A DNA stretch of 64,000 bases, taken from positions 868,001 to 932,000 of the forward strand of contig BLAL01000206.1 of assembly GCA_015698045.1 (NCBI GenBank), written 5' to 3'. How positions within the stretch are numbered: the first letter of the stretch is position 1; each line of letters starts with the position of its first letter. The DNA is from Rhizophagus clarus (lineage: Eukaryota > Glomeromycota > Glomeromycetes > Glomerales > Glomeraceae). The position numbers and the translations under genes were made by a program. Below the pieces are notes generated by a model. It worked only from the letters and a program-made list of their open reading frames with translations, did no database searches and was not told the origin of the DNA. Positions 1-11,599 of this stretch are shown here, one piece after another.

Positions 1-2995
1 GAGTAATCTTTGCGAGGAAATCGGATACTGTAGTTAAGTCTTAGCATAAAAAAAATCGTCATGTATCGACTGACCATTGGTCACCGTATCTTTTATATTT
101 ATTTTTTGCATTTATTAATAAAATTTCGAATACTTGTTATGATATGTTATTTAAAAAAAAAGAAATGAAAATTTATCGGGTTAATAAATTCCTTTTATCC
201 ATCTGTTTATCATGCAGGTCAAAAAGATTCAACAATTTTAAAAGAACTAAATTATACTTTTCATCATAATTAATTTCATACAATAAATTGATGTAATTCG
301 GATGAATTGACGTAATTATTCAACGAATTATAGATAATAAATCTTAACATTTACATATAACGTCTCCAAAACAACTCAAATACATTCAGTTAGGCGTTAT
401 AACCATTATTTACAAGAATTTAAGACATGCCGGGAAGTTGTTATGGTTTCAAATATACAGTAATTTTCTGATACCATTTATCTGTTTCTTTTTGTTTTGT
501 TCTTCTACTGTGGGAATATACGAAAAAATTTTAATGTAATGATATACAGAAACTTAACAAATACAATATTAAATAACTAATAATATTTAAAAAATATTTT
601 TTTTTTTGTTAGTTTATCACTAGCCCGTCTAAATATTTTCTTTAAATGGAACGCTTTAATAAATTGAACTCAATATTTATAAAAGCAAATAGTAGACAAT
701 CTCGCTATACTATTTAGCTTAAGATTACTACTATTTTAACTATTGCTTTCTATGAGTAACATTATAAATGTAAATGTGGATTAAGAAATGTACACTACGA
801 ATTGTCGCCGAAATATCTAAGCTTACGAAAAAAAAAGATAGATTAGTTTTAAACAAAAATTGAAAACGAAAAAATCATCGAAAATATCCTCTATAGGTCC
901 TTTGAAGATACCTCTATTGAAAAATCTAAGAAAGTACTAATAGTAACTACTTCTTATACCAGCCCTAACCAAATTTTAAATTTGAAGACGGTTTTATCGT
1001 TTGTTTTCTTGGGTTTTTTCTTTTGATATATTGAATCCTGTTTCTTTTTGTCTACACCTAACTTCTTTATAACCGGTGTTTGACGGAGGAGTTGACTTGA
1101 CAAATCAAATTTCACCAAAGTACGCATTTATCTCATGTGACATTGCGCCTTAGTGTGAGATAAAATAACGCAAAATTATTTGGTTTCATGATTAATTTAG
1201 AAATCTCCAAACTTTGACTTGTATCCACGGAGCTGTTACCTGTGAAGGTAAGCGGAGAGATTTACAAAGGAGTACAATAACTCTTTTCAATTGACATCAA
1301 AGCGGTCGTATTTGATTAAGAGTTACATCCTTTAGTTTGCAATTAGTAAAACCTTTGCGTTAATTTCAAGTAAAACAATCACATTAAAAAATAAAATAAC
1401 TATAAAAAAGAATATAATGTGAATGCAATATGAAAAAAGAAATGTTTTCATGTGTTTTTTTTTCAATTGTATAATTTAGATTTAAAAAGCGGAGTAATTG
1501 ATAATAATCAATTCCGTAGGACCGGAACTTATAATTAACGCATATGGGTTAATCTGCAATCCAATTAATGCAAGCTATAGTGATTTTCATTAAAAATTTT
1601 TAATTTTACTGTACATCAACGCAATATTCTAATACAAAATTCTCCGTAGAGATAAATTTATCTCTTATTAATAAAACTTGTTAACAAAGAAAAAAGTTAA
1701 TGATTTTTTTATGACTCACTCTACATATTACACGCTTCGCTTGTATCTTTGTGTTAAATGGTGAACGAAATATATTTGTGAAGTGTGCGAAGATCACTGA
1801 TAAAAACAACTTGCATACTAATGAAAAATAAATAATATATATAGAAGGAACTTATTGTGAAATACAGATAATATATTAAACGATATTAAAAGAAGTAAAG
1901 AACGATTTCTTTAATAACACGAAATAATTCTTGTACTTCAATGATTTATTAGAAAAATTTAAATTTTAATCTTCATAAATATATTCTCCAAATTTGTGTT
2001 AGAATGCATGAATTAAACCCCCTATCTTTGAAAAAATAATCTACTAAAAATATGCAACTGACTTTCCTAAAACCCAAACATGGTAACGAATGTACCTTAC
2101 CCTAGTACCCTTACTACCCGTAATTTTCGCCTGGGTTATTGTGAAATAGTGAAAGTCTAACATAATTACATAAGACTGATCAGCGTCTAAATAAAGCTTA
2201 ATTTCGTTTCATCTATTTTTATAATGTTCAAATTCCGGTTAGAACAAATCGGTTCAGGCTGAAATTAAATATTTGAACGAAACTCTTAATCGGGTTTATG
2301 ATTATTTTGACAAATTGGTTTATTTTTCAATAAAAAAGAATCGGTTAATCTAATGTTAATCTGGAACTAAATTATCTTCTTTTTCCTTTGGACATCAAAA
2401 GATTACGTGGAAAACTCCCAAAGAATATTATAGAACTAATGTTAAGCATTTTACGCCATCACTACCGAATTTGACCGTTTCATACACTCATTCACATCTT
2501 AACGGATCTGTTGCGTATTCAAATTTTCGAAAGAAGTATTGTAGATTATGTGGCATATGTTATATAATAAAGGAAGAGTAATTCCGATCCATGTGCTATG
2601 CTACTAGGTCTGATACGGTAAATACAACAAAGTGATTAAAAACTCAAAGTTCACGCGATTTTATCAATAAATTTAAAAAAATGTAAAAAGAAAAATTCAT
2701 GTTTATCTTTTATTGATATGCAATATCTAATAAATGGAAAGCCTTTGAAATGAATTGAATTCATCATTGATCCTCATCACGTAGTAGGGAACATTTTATA
2801 TATAATGGCCCAAAAATCAACTACTTTTATTACATACAACAAAGAATTTTTCTGAATATAAAGACTATATTTTTAAACTTTTTTTCGCATTCTTCTCGAA
2901 ATTAAACCTCAATTTTATTGCTTTTAAAATTTTCTATATATCATTTTAACTATCTCACTATTTTCTCTTAATATCAAACTTCTTTTATTATAAAA
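1..2995. other. AT-rich spacer without recognisable gene
   Basis: Very AT-rich DNA with frequent stops in all frames and many short A or T runs. I found no conserved protein, RNA gene or inverted repeat. A TATATATAATGG stretch near 2797 and a pyrimidine-rich tract at about 2940-2990 lie upstream of the gene at 2996 and may be promoter parts; this is inference from position and base content only. Confidence 0.5.
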
Positions 2996-3316
2996 ATGTC
3001 TAAAATTTTGCTAATTTTGGTAGCATTAATTGCGGCTACTCTAATCACTTTTGCCGACGGTTCTTTTAATTTTCCTGTAACAGGAAGTACTGTTAACGTC
3101 CGCACGGGTCCTTCTACATCATTCGAAATTATTGGAGTCGTTCACAAAGGTGACATCGTTAGTGTAGTTTGCCAAAGTCTCGGAGAAAATGTATATGGCG
3201 ACCCCTACTGGAACGCGCTTGAAAATGGCGGCTTTATTACTGATTATTATGTGAAAACTGGATATCGATCAGGTCGTGATCCGAATATTCCATTATGTGA
3301 AATTAATGAAGAATAA
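2996..3316 (+). CDS. small secreted SH3b-domain protein
   Basis: 106 residues, single exon. Residues 1-22 form a typical signal peptide: a lysine near the start, a long L/I/V/A core, then TFADGS. Residues about 25-92 match a bacterial-type SH3 (SH3b) fold: VNVRTGPSTSFEIIGVV, then KGD, then WNALENGGFITDYYV, the usual VNVR.GPS...GW(V/I)...Y pattern of cell-wall-binding SH3b domains (family knowledge). The ATG follows a pyrimidine-rich leader, and a possible AATAAA polyadenylation signal lies near 3567. The protein is probably exported to the apoplast or hyphal wall. Ligand binding to peptidoglycan, chitin or peptide is not shown by the sequence. It is nearly all domain, so it could be a small secreted effector-like protein, which is inference. 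Confidence 0.85.
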   Translation: MSKILLILVALIAATLITFADGSFNFPVTGSTVNVRTGPSTSFEIIGVVHKGDIVSVVCQSLGENVYGDPYWNALENGGFITDYYVKTGYRSGRDPNIPLCEINEE

Positions 3317-3782
3317 ATGTTTAGCTAGCTATATAAGTATTTAATTCGCAACTTCTTATATTTGTATCCTTGTTTAGTACTTAATTTCAGAATAGATAAT
3401 TATTTTATTATTATCAGTTATGTAGAAAAATATCTCTTATGTACGTTCCTCTGCACTGGTCTCTGTTAAAAAAAATATGTCTTTGTGCCTTCTTTTTGTG
3501 CATCAATTATCGTAACCTTGTATAACATAAATTATAATTAATTCTATTCTATAAATTTTAAATTTTAAATAAACATATTTCAATTTTTTACAATTAAATA
3601 TTTAAATATTAATAATCTTATTTAAATATATAAAATTTCTGTATAATTATTGTTTGTCTCATTTGCCTAAAACAGTCTTTATAATAATCCTTATGATTTT
3701 TTATATACATAACTAGGGAGGAATCATGAATCAAGTTGGCACGCTCATTAGATATTTCTTAGTAAATACTTTATTTCGTTGT

Positions 3783-3956
3783 CGGAATGATTCCCAACAT
3801 CATTTTTCCTAATGTAACCTTTTCCCGACAATGATTCCCAACAAGACTCAATCCCGACTAGACATTTTCCCGAATAAGATGTTTTCCCAACATGACATTA
3901 TCCTGACGATAAATATCCTGACAGACAATATCCTGACATGGCAATTTCCCGAAATC
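3783..3956 (+). repeat. left terminal inverted repeat of a 1.9-kb element
   Basis: About 170 bases whose reverse complement occurs at 5535-5705. Shared blocks include GACATTATCCTGA, GATAAATATCCTGACAGACA and TAACCTTTTC. The arm itself is built from short degenerate units of the type TTCCCGAC or ATCCTGAC. Most mismatches between the arms are C in the left arm against T in the right, as expected from cytosine deamination. Confidence 0.85.
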
Positions 3957-4836
3957 AATTCATATAAAAACTAGTTTATATAAAAATGTAACTTTGGTTA
4001 ATTAACAATAACACATCATAAAATTGAAAATTCTAAATTTATTAATTTTCTTAAATCATTATTTGCGATAACTATACAAGTCGAGATTGATCAAATTTTG
4101 GATAAAAATAATAAAATACCAAAAACGCTTACATCACGAGCAATAATTTACTAAGCAAAAATCCGTTCAAACGCTCAAAAAAAAAAAAATCTTTTTTATT
4201 ATAACTTGGTTGGATATCATACAATAAAATCGGGTCAGTAGTAATATGAGTGACGGTCGACTTGCACCATACATTTTCACTTAATAACATTTAATTTTTC
4301 TTTTCTTGACTCATTCCCCTTTTCCTTAGGGAAGGATTAGAATACTGTTTCTCATTTTCACATTCTTTTATTTTTTAGGCTTCTAAATAATTAATCTCCT
4401 TATGTAATTTTAGTTAATATGAAAAATTTTACTAATCAAGGGACAGCCCAATTATTTGTAAAAAGTGGTTTGATATTTGGGGTTTCATTACTGTCATAAA
4501 TTTCCCATTTAACATTTTGAAACATTTCTTCAGGAAATCTTCAGGAAATTTAAAGTTTCTGTAAAAATTTTCCAATGTTCTCAAATATATATATCTTTTC
4601 AATTTTGATAATAAGTGTGAAATCGTAATTGAGTTCAAAAAAACAATTGTTTTATATTAAAATAAATTGTGATAAAACGTATAATTTTATTTTTCATTTA
4701 ATAATAAAAAATTAAGATACTGCATAAAAGGTAAATTAAGGGTAGAGTAGGACCCAGAAATATATATATAGGGGTCAGGTGGCGAAAAAAATTTTTTATA
4801 TGAGCTATACGCATTTTTTTCAGGGCCGGAATTACG

Positions 4837-4887
4837 ATAGTGCTAGTCAATTTCTAAATTAAGAAATAATTCTTTGACCAGCACTAT
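4837..4887. repeat. imperfect hairpin
   Basis: ATAGTGCTAGTCAA at 4837-4850 is the reverse complement, with one mismatch, of TTGACCAGCACTAT at 4874-4887. The loop contains a second small TTTCT/AGAAA pairing. It lies just after GGGCCGGAATTACG, a motif that recurs in the window. It could be the end of a smaller nested element. Confidence 0.7.
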
Positions 4888-5534
4888 CTAAAATTATTCA
4901 CAAAAGGAAAGATCTACATGATTACAAAACAGGTGAAAACAGATGAAATTTACTTATTAAATTACTTAATTATTGATCATTAATCCTTTTGCATGTATTT
5001 AGTTTTTTAAAAAAATATATGACCAATGATAAAAAAAATTAAATGGTATTAATGAAAAATTTTATTTGAATAAGTAATACATAATGATTTTTTGATATAA
5101 ATGTTCTTAATTATATAAGTTTAAAGTTGATACAATGATATGTTCTCTAGATGATTTGCAACTTGCCAAAGGTGATTTGCAACTTAATGGCAACTTCATA
5201 ATAGTGTAATACTTTCAGTTGTTATAAACTTTTATTTGTACTATACTTTATTAAAGTTTATTTGAAAGACAGAAACTCTGGATTTCTAAGAAACACTTTT
5301 AAACAGCTTTATGAGAAATATTGAGAGAGTTTTTCTTGTAGTAAAAAAAAAAAAATGATCATCTTGTTTTTAGCAATATGATCAGCTATATTGATCCTTC
5401 TACCTTAAATAAGTCATAATAAACATAAAATTTAATTTCTATTAATTTATTTATTATATAAAAAATTTTTTTTTAATCTTTATTTTTTTTTACAGTAAAA
5501 CCAAGTATTTTTATAAATCATTTTAAAATTTGAT

Positions 5535-5705
5535 TTTGGGAAATTGTTATGTCAGGATATTGTCTGTCAGGATATTTATCATCAGGATAATGTCATATTG
5601 GGAAAATATCTTATTCAGAAAAGTGTCTTGTTGGGATTGTGTCTTGTCAGAAAATCATTGTCAGAAAAGGTTACGTTAGAAAATTGATATCAGAAAATCA
5701 TGCTG
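5535..5705 (-). repeat. right terminal inverted repeat of the 1.9-kb element
   Basis: Reverse complement of the arm at 3783-3956, I estimate 80-85 percent alike by eye. GTCAGGATATTGTCTGTC is one well-conserved block. The arm is poorer in C/G than its partner, consistent with unequal decay. Confidence 0.85.
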
Positions 5706-8700
5706 TGATCTATGAAAGAATATCTATTTGCTATTGAAAGATTGACTGGTAGCATAGAATTAGCCTTAGCCTTTCAGAGAAATTTGAGCTGAGTCAGTTT
5801 TACTGATTGATAAAGTTTAATATTAGGTATTCTGTACCTGTCTATTTCATCCTGAGATTGTGTTTACTATAATGATATCATAATTGTTAATAAAAATAAC
5901 TTTTTAATTGTAGTCTGCGCTCAAAAATACCAGTCTTTTGGTGTTTATTAATAATCTATTGTCTTGATCATCTTTATTGTCTTCTCTTTAATGTACATTT
6001 GATATCATTTTTTTAAACTCAGTTAACTTATTCTGCATAAAAAAAAAGATATATATAAATGTGAAATAAATCATTACTTGATCATTTAAAAGTCACTCTG
6101 AATAAAACTGTTAATAAATTTTAACACATTTTAAATAGATCTTCATTTATTGATCTTGATCTGTTTCTCTACAAATAATCTCATTATCTATGTCTATTTT
6201 TATTTAAAGTTTGTTCAGATTTTAACTAGAAATCATTTACAGGAAATATATTAATCAATTTTTCATTGTAAATATCTTTAATCAATTTCAATAAAAATAT
6301 GGTGATTATCTCTTCTTTTTTTTTATTGAGCAAATCTATGTGCTTATGGAAATCACTATTATTCTGTATGCTATCAAACAAAAAATCAATAGTGAATTTA
6401 AAGCATGTAACATAAAATTTAATAAAAGATTAACTGTAAAGATGAATAAAGTTAATTTTCATTTTATTGTTGAAATTGAATCAATCAATGCATGTATTGG
6501 AATTTTTGTCACAAAGGTGCAAAATATTCTAAATAGGATTAATAGTATCAAGCAAATCATTGACTTAATGATACCTATAAAGAAAAAGACAATATGAAAA
6601 AACAAATAGATTTGTAAGTACAGTTCAATCGGAGATTGCCTAAAGGCAGAATGAAATGGAATCAATTACTTCATCCGTTAACTTTTTATCAAGTATATCA
6701 TCTGAGGGTGTTTTATGTGATATTTAGTCTTGTTTTAAACATATTATTAATAAGGTTATAACTGAAAAATTTAACTTCAATTGAAATATGTAATAGGATA
6801 GCAAATGAAATAAGTGATTATGATACAAAAAAGATTTGTATGCAAACCGTAAAAAATTTTTATTGTAAGAATAATTCTCATAGCAAAACATTAGATAAGA
6901 TAATAATAAGTAGTGAAAAGAAACTATTATTTTCGCTTAGCAAGGATTTAGGGCCAGCAGTAGTATGATTTTCTCTTCATACTTTTATTCCTCCCTTTAA
7001 ATGTCCACTGCTTAGTTATCCAATTACTTGAAACGTAAAAATGTTAAAAAAATTCTTACGGATTATTATAGGTATTTAATATTTTATTGTACTAGTATTA
7101 CTAGTTAACTTTGTTATGAATGTAAAGAATGCATAAAAATTATTACGTGATAATAATTGTTAGCTCCTATAATTATTAATAATTAAAAAAATTGAACTAT
7201 TGAAACTAAAAATGTTATGTAATAACAATTGTTAGCAATTGTCCTATTGTGATTAATAAAGTATTCATATGCAAAATTACACCAAATTTAATTTTCTTGT
7301 ATTCCAATTACATAATTTATAAAAAAACTTGTACAACCAAAAAACACTTAAAAAGACCTTATTTTCTCTTTTTTAACTTATTTAAATTTAACTAATATGA
7401 AAAGGAACTTCATTTTAACTAATTAAATTAACTATTTAAATTAACCAGTTAATCTTAATCAGTTCTAGTATCTATTTTATTAATGAAAAATGTTTTTACT
7501 TTTTTTAACTGTTATTTATAATTTTATCATAATACATGTCTCTAAAATTTTTTATCATTTATCATCTATAAAAATGGATTTTTTCCATTTTAACAAACAT
7601 CCAATTACCAAATGTAATGAAGATAAATACAATGAATTTTAAAGGTATAAACTTCTTCACAGAATCAAAAAAGATCAATTAATTATGAAGGATAAATTAG
7701 AATTCACAAATGATAAAAAAAATAAAACAACTAAAACAACTGAAATAATTTGTAATTGAAGATATGTTTTGATTAATGAGTGAAACTAATCATTATACCA
7801 TAGGAGTGTTTTCTTTCTTTTGAATTTCCCTATTTAAAGTCTATTGGTTTTGGAGGAAAAGTCAATTATATACCTTCTTTAAACAGTCAAAAGAGAAGTA
7901 ATATTTCTATTTGCTCAGATTATAAATATGCTTGGAAAACGAGCTTTAACTGCATGTCCTACTAAGTGATAAACTGCCAGTTTGTTCTTTCTTGAATGGG
8001 CAAAATTTTTATTTTTCTTATTAATTTTGTATAATTTTAATGTTCTTTTTGCTTTCCTTTTTTTTAGAACTGGTCTGTCTTGCTACAGTAATTTGAATCT
8101 TCCCAAAAAAAAAGAATTAAAGAAGAAAGAAATTAAATAAGGAGTAAAAGATTGAACTATTAAGCGTAAGCTCAAAGTTTGCAAAGAAAATGTTTAAATT
8201 GACAAGCTGGAATTACAATTTGCTTTATTTTATAGATATAATAATATTATTAAATTTAATTGTTTTTTTTTTTAATTAATAGTTTCTTTTTAAAATTAAG
8301 ATTTTAAAACTTCTTCAGTTTTTTATAAATTGTCTTATAAAGCATTATCAACTTTATTATCAAAACATCTTGACTATATTTTAGCTATAGAAAATTTTTC
8401 AGAATTAGATATTTAAGAATTATAAAATTTTAACCATTCATGTATAGCCTATTGGTGGAAGCTTTTACAATATAGTTATATATTATTTCAAGAATTTCAC
8501 AAATTTCTTAAATTTCTATCATTCTGTATTTACTTAATTATTTGCTAACGTAAAAATCTAACAAACAATATAAACATATCTATTTTCATTATCAAATGTA
8601 TAGAATTCCTCAATTTTAAGAAGACAGAGTTCTATGATTTTTTTTTTATATATATATAGGATATCTGTTAAATACTATAGAAACTTATGGTTATACTTTA

Positions 8701-8955
8701 ATGTACTTAAAAAAAATTTGTTTATTATAAAATTCATTCTAAATGGAAAAGTTAGAAACTTACTATAAATTAATATTTCAAATCAATATTTCCATTCCAA
8801 TTAATATTTTATGTTTAGAAAGCAAAAATAATTATATTATAGCAATTAATTTGCAGAAATTTCTCGAAAAGTTAATTTATTTTTATGCTATTCGTATACT
8901 TCTAGTTTTATTTACAAGGTTTGAAGTGATTGAAAAAATCCAAAAGATAATACTT
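5706..8955. other. AT-rich spacer with no supported gene
   Basis: Long A/T tracts throughout. A frame open from 6340 to 6597 is rich in I, K and N, overlaps an equally long frame on the other strand and has no motif, so I do not call it a gene. No inverted repeats or RNA genes were seen. Confidence 0.45.
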
Positions 8956-8963
8956 CCTTGGGT
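8956..8963 (+). repeat. target site duplication, left copy
   Basis: CCTTGGGT, identical to 9653-9660 on the far side of the element at 8964-9652. Length eight fits hAT insertion. Confidence 0.85.
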
Positions 8964-9652
8964 TAGTGCTTCGATTCGGATGAAATCCATCATCCGGATT
9001 ACACAAAAAAAAAATCCGGATTTCATCCAGATCAATCCGGATCAAATCACATAAATTTTTTATTAAATGATAATATTTTCGTCATTTTACATATTGCTAG
9101 GTGTATCAAACCTCTAGCACTTCAACTTTGACCAAAAATTCGTAATTTCGGCCAATTTTTATGATTTTCTTAACTCGTCCCGTTTTGGCCGGCATTATGC
9201 ATTTTTGGCCGGAATTAAGAATTTAACTATGTGAAGGTGTTAAATATGCGGAAATAACGTCATTGACGTTAAAGTTTTATAATTTTAACGTTCAGGAAAC
9301 ATTTATTTTTGTGTTTTGACGTCTCTGACATTAAATTTCATTCATTTTAGCGTCAGAGATGTTATTTCATGGATTTAACGAGTATTTAATGTTTCTAACG
9401 TTAAAATTTGGTGCCGAAGACCTTTTTTCCGCAGATTTAATGTCTTCGATGTTTACCCTAGTGTTTAATACACTTTAATATAAGAAATTTGCTTAAATTA
9501 TTTTTTTTTATATTTATTTCCATCCAGATCCCGGTTCAAACCAGATATTTGTCATCTGGATTATAAACCGGATGAAAAACCGCGGATTTTGGATATCCGA
9601 AAAAAAAAATCTGGATCAATCCGGATTGATCCAGATACGGATCAAAGCACTA
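8964..9652. mobile_element. non-autonomous hAT element with 8-bp target duplication
   Basis: A 689-bp element starting TAGTGCTTCGATTCGG and ending, read on the other strand, TAGTGCTTTGATCCG. It is flanked on both sides by a perfect direct repeat, CCTTGGGT, at 8956-8963 and 9653-9660. An 8-bp target duplication and a TAG-type terminus with G at position five are hallmarks of hAT transposons (family knowledge). The subterminal 90 bases at each end carry repeated ATCCGGAT or ATCCAGAT blocks in both orientations, as hAT transposase-binding regions do. There is no transposase inside, so it would need help in trans. A second palindromic element is nested at 9101-9473. Confidence 0.85.
9101..9473. 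mobile_element. small palindromic element nested in the hAT element
   Basis: The ends GTGTATCAAAC and, reading inward from the other side, GTGTATTAAAC form short inverted repeats. Inside are several self-complementary stretches, including GACGTTAAA paired with TTTAACGT and CTCTGAC paired with GTCAGAG. Two or three GGCCGG or CGTAATTTCGGCC motifs occur near its left side. It is non-coding and looks like a MITE that landed in the hAT copy (inference). No target duplication could be fixed. Confidence 0.5.
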
Positions 9653-9660
9653 CCTTGGGT
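9653..9660 (+). repeat. target site duplication, right copy
   Basis: CCTTGGGT, identical to 8956-8963. Confidence 0.85.
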
Positions 9661-10194
9661 TTCCAGGCTATTATGAAGATTTTAAACTGAAGTTTGGGAA
9701 CACATATTAACACAAGTTTGCTGATAATTAATTGAAGAATTTATACTAAAGATTCGTCATAAGTTTATGCAAATGTAAAAATCTCATGATCATAACCATG
9801 ATTTACCAATTCACTACAATAATAACATATAAAGGTATTTGACGTTTATTGATAATATTAATACACCTGTTAATCCTTTCCTCTGTTGCAAAATAGGCTA
9901 AACAAAAAATACGTCATTTTTTATTATGATTATTTGACTTAAAAATGAGTTCATTGAATAGTTGCTGCGCTTTATTTTAAAGTCAAATACAGATTGTGTG
10001 ACCAAAAATTTAATATAATGAATAATAATAAATCTCATATGAATCATTTAAAGTCTACTTCTCAAAAGCTGAAATTTTCCAATTCAATTATGATATCATA
10101 TATAAAGAATAAATAACAAACAACAAAAAAATGGTAAATACCAAAAATGTTTGTAAAAGAAAGAAAAAGAAACTTAACGCTGCTTTCTTCTATT
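9661..10194. other. AT-rich spacer
   Basis: No open frame of note, repeat or RNA gene seen. Confidence 0.4.
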
Positions 10195-10198
10195 GTAA

Positions 10199-10339
10199 GA
10201 TCAACAAACTGCTCAAGATCTTGATAATATCTTTTCTAGTGTTAAACAAGAACTAGATAATAATTATAGTAAAATCAAACAAGAACTCAATAATATCACT
10301 CAGAGTGTTAAAGAAGAATTAGATAATATGAAAAAATAA
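10199..10339 (+). pseudogene. coiled-coil protein fragment
   Basis: A short open frame of 46 codons ending in TAA at 10337. It encodes three near-repeats of the form (S/N)xVKQELDN, such as SSVKQELDNNYSKIKQEL and ITQSVKEELDNM. The heptad-like spacing of hydrophobic residues predicts a coiled coil. The frame is closed by a stop immediately upstream (10196-10198), next to a possible AG acceptor. It is either the last exon of a gene whose 5' part I cannot find, or a leftover fragment. No family is recognised. Confidence 0.35.
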
Positions 10340-10960
10340 ATGTTTCATTTTCACTAGTACTACTATTACCATCTGACTTAATTTCGCTTTCTGATAAAGA
10401 TCTATGTGTGTTATAACATAATGTTTCATCACCATGACTCAAAACTTTGTTGTTACCATAAATACTTTTATTCCTTTCTAAATGAGCTCTGTTTGAAGTG
10501 ACTCACTTTCTGAAACTCAATTTGAACAATGGCGCACTGATTTAGTATTTTTCCTAGATGAACTTTAATAACAGTCTTATAGGATTTCGTTAAGTCCTTT
10601 TTGTAACTAGATATACCTCTGTTACTCATTCTTCAAATTCTGCTTCAATAAATTTGAATAAGTCTTCTGGATTTATTGAGCGGTCATCTAGATAACCAAA
10701 ATATTTGGCAATTAAATCTAGATATTGTTGAGATTCTCAATTTTGAGGGTTAGGTGGAATATTTCTTTTGTAAAGGCACGTTGACAGAAGTAACTTGTTA
10801 TTGGTCAGTAAGTGAGTGAAATTTTCTTCCTGATTCTAGTCATTTATTCCTTACTTTGTCAAAAAACGCATCTGAATTAGTTGGAATTGCAATTCTAATT
10901 TTCATTTCTATACCATCAGGCAAATGATCATAAAGATATGGTGATATGTAAGTGGACGAA
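10330..10960 (-). pseudogene. Gag-like retroelement protein, decayed
   Basis: Read on the minus strand, several frames hold clear protein fragments in a sensible order: HLYDHLPDGIEMKIRIAIP and SDAFFDKVRNK followed by a stop, then RNIPPNPQN, QQYLDLIAKYFGYLDD and NPEDLFKFIEAEFEE, then ERNKSIYGNNKVLSHGDE and SLSESEIKSDGNSS. At least three in-frame stops and two frameshifts separate them. Helical, charged composition and the FDKVRNKWLE-type layout resemble capsid/Gag-like proteins of LTR elements, but I cannot prove the family. It is certainly a decayed coding region; retroelement Gag is the likeliest reading. Confidence 0.5.
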
Positions 10961-11599
10961 TTCTATTTATATAAGAATCTGGTGTATCGATTTCTGTAAA
11001 CTTTTCATTCATAATTGATTTTAGAGCCGCTCGATTACTTCCTATCATCACATAAGTTTATAACATTGGAGAAGTTCGTATACAAAAAAATCAACCGGTT
11101 CTTTACAAGTTACTTGATGGGTCTGAAGTCTGAACGTAGGTTTGTTAGGGAAGAGCTTTTACTCGTTAACAAAGGGATTGAACTACCTCCTGAGAGCATT
11201 CTTCATCAATAAATATATATGATTGTTAATCGAATTGTATTTTTTGCTACCCTATATATTCAATTCAGAAAAATTATTTTGTGTTTTAATTAATTCCATT
11301 ATTTTTCTTTCAAGCCAGAGCTTTAAAGTCGACCTATACTGACCACAAGGAATGCAAATTTGTTGTACAGAATTTGTGCTTTTTACATGGTATTGGGGAT
11401 GTAGTTCCCAAATTCATGCTTATTACAGTACTCATTTTTTTGTGGGACGAGTACAGTAATCTTTTGTACCCTTAGCAAGCTAATGATATGGAATAAATAC
11501 TTAACTTATATGAACTAGGGTATATTTCAAATGCTTAAAAGAGAGGCAGGTATTAGTAAACCGATGTGAGTAAGCAGGCTTATGTAAACTGGAATAAGT

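Larger units (their letters stand above)
3783..5705. mobile_element. DNA element with about 170-bp terminal inverted repeats
   Basis: A 1.9-kb segment bounded by the long inverted repeats at 3783-3956 and 5535-5705. The interior is AT-rich and shows no transposase; only short open frames without recognisable motifs occur. It holds a hairpin at 4837-4887 next to a GGCCGG motif. Long TIRs made of short subrepeats without coding capacity suggest a non-autonomous fold-back or Mutator-like element (inference). I could not define a clean target duplication, so the superfamily stays open. Confidence 0.75.

Noticed and set aside
4432..4638. 68-codon minus-strand frame inside the 1.9-kb element
   Set aside because: No motif, chance length for such AT-rich DNA, and no similarity to a transposase.
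6340..6665. Overlapping frames of 85 codons (plus) and 68 codons (minus)
   Set aside because: I/K/N- or I/F-rich, no domain, both strands equally open; typical of AT-rich chance frames.
8743..9054. 103-codon plus-strand frame
   Set aside because: It runs into the left end of the hAT element and owes its last third to the ATCCGG repeats; no protein similarity.
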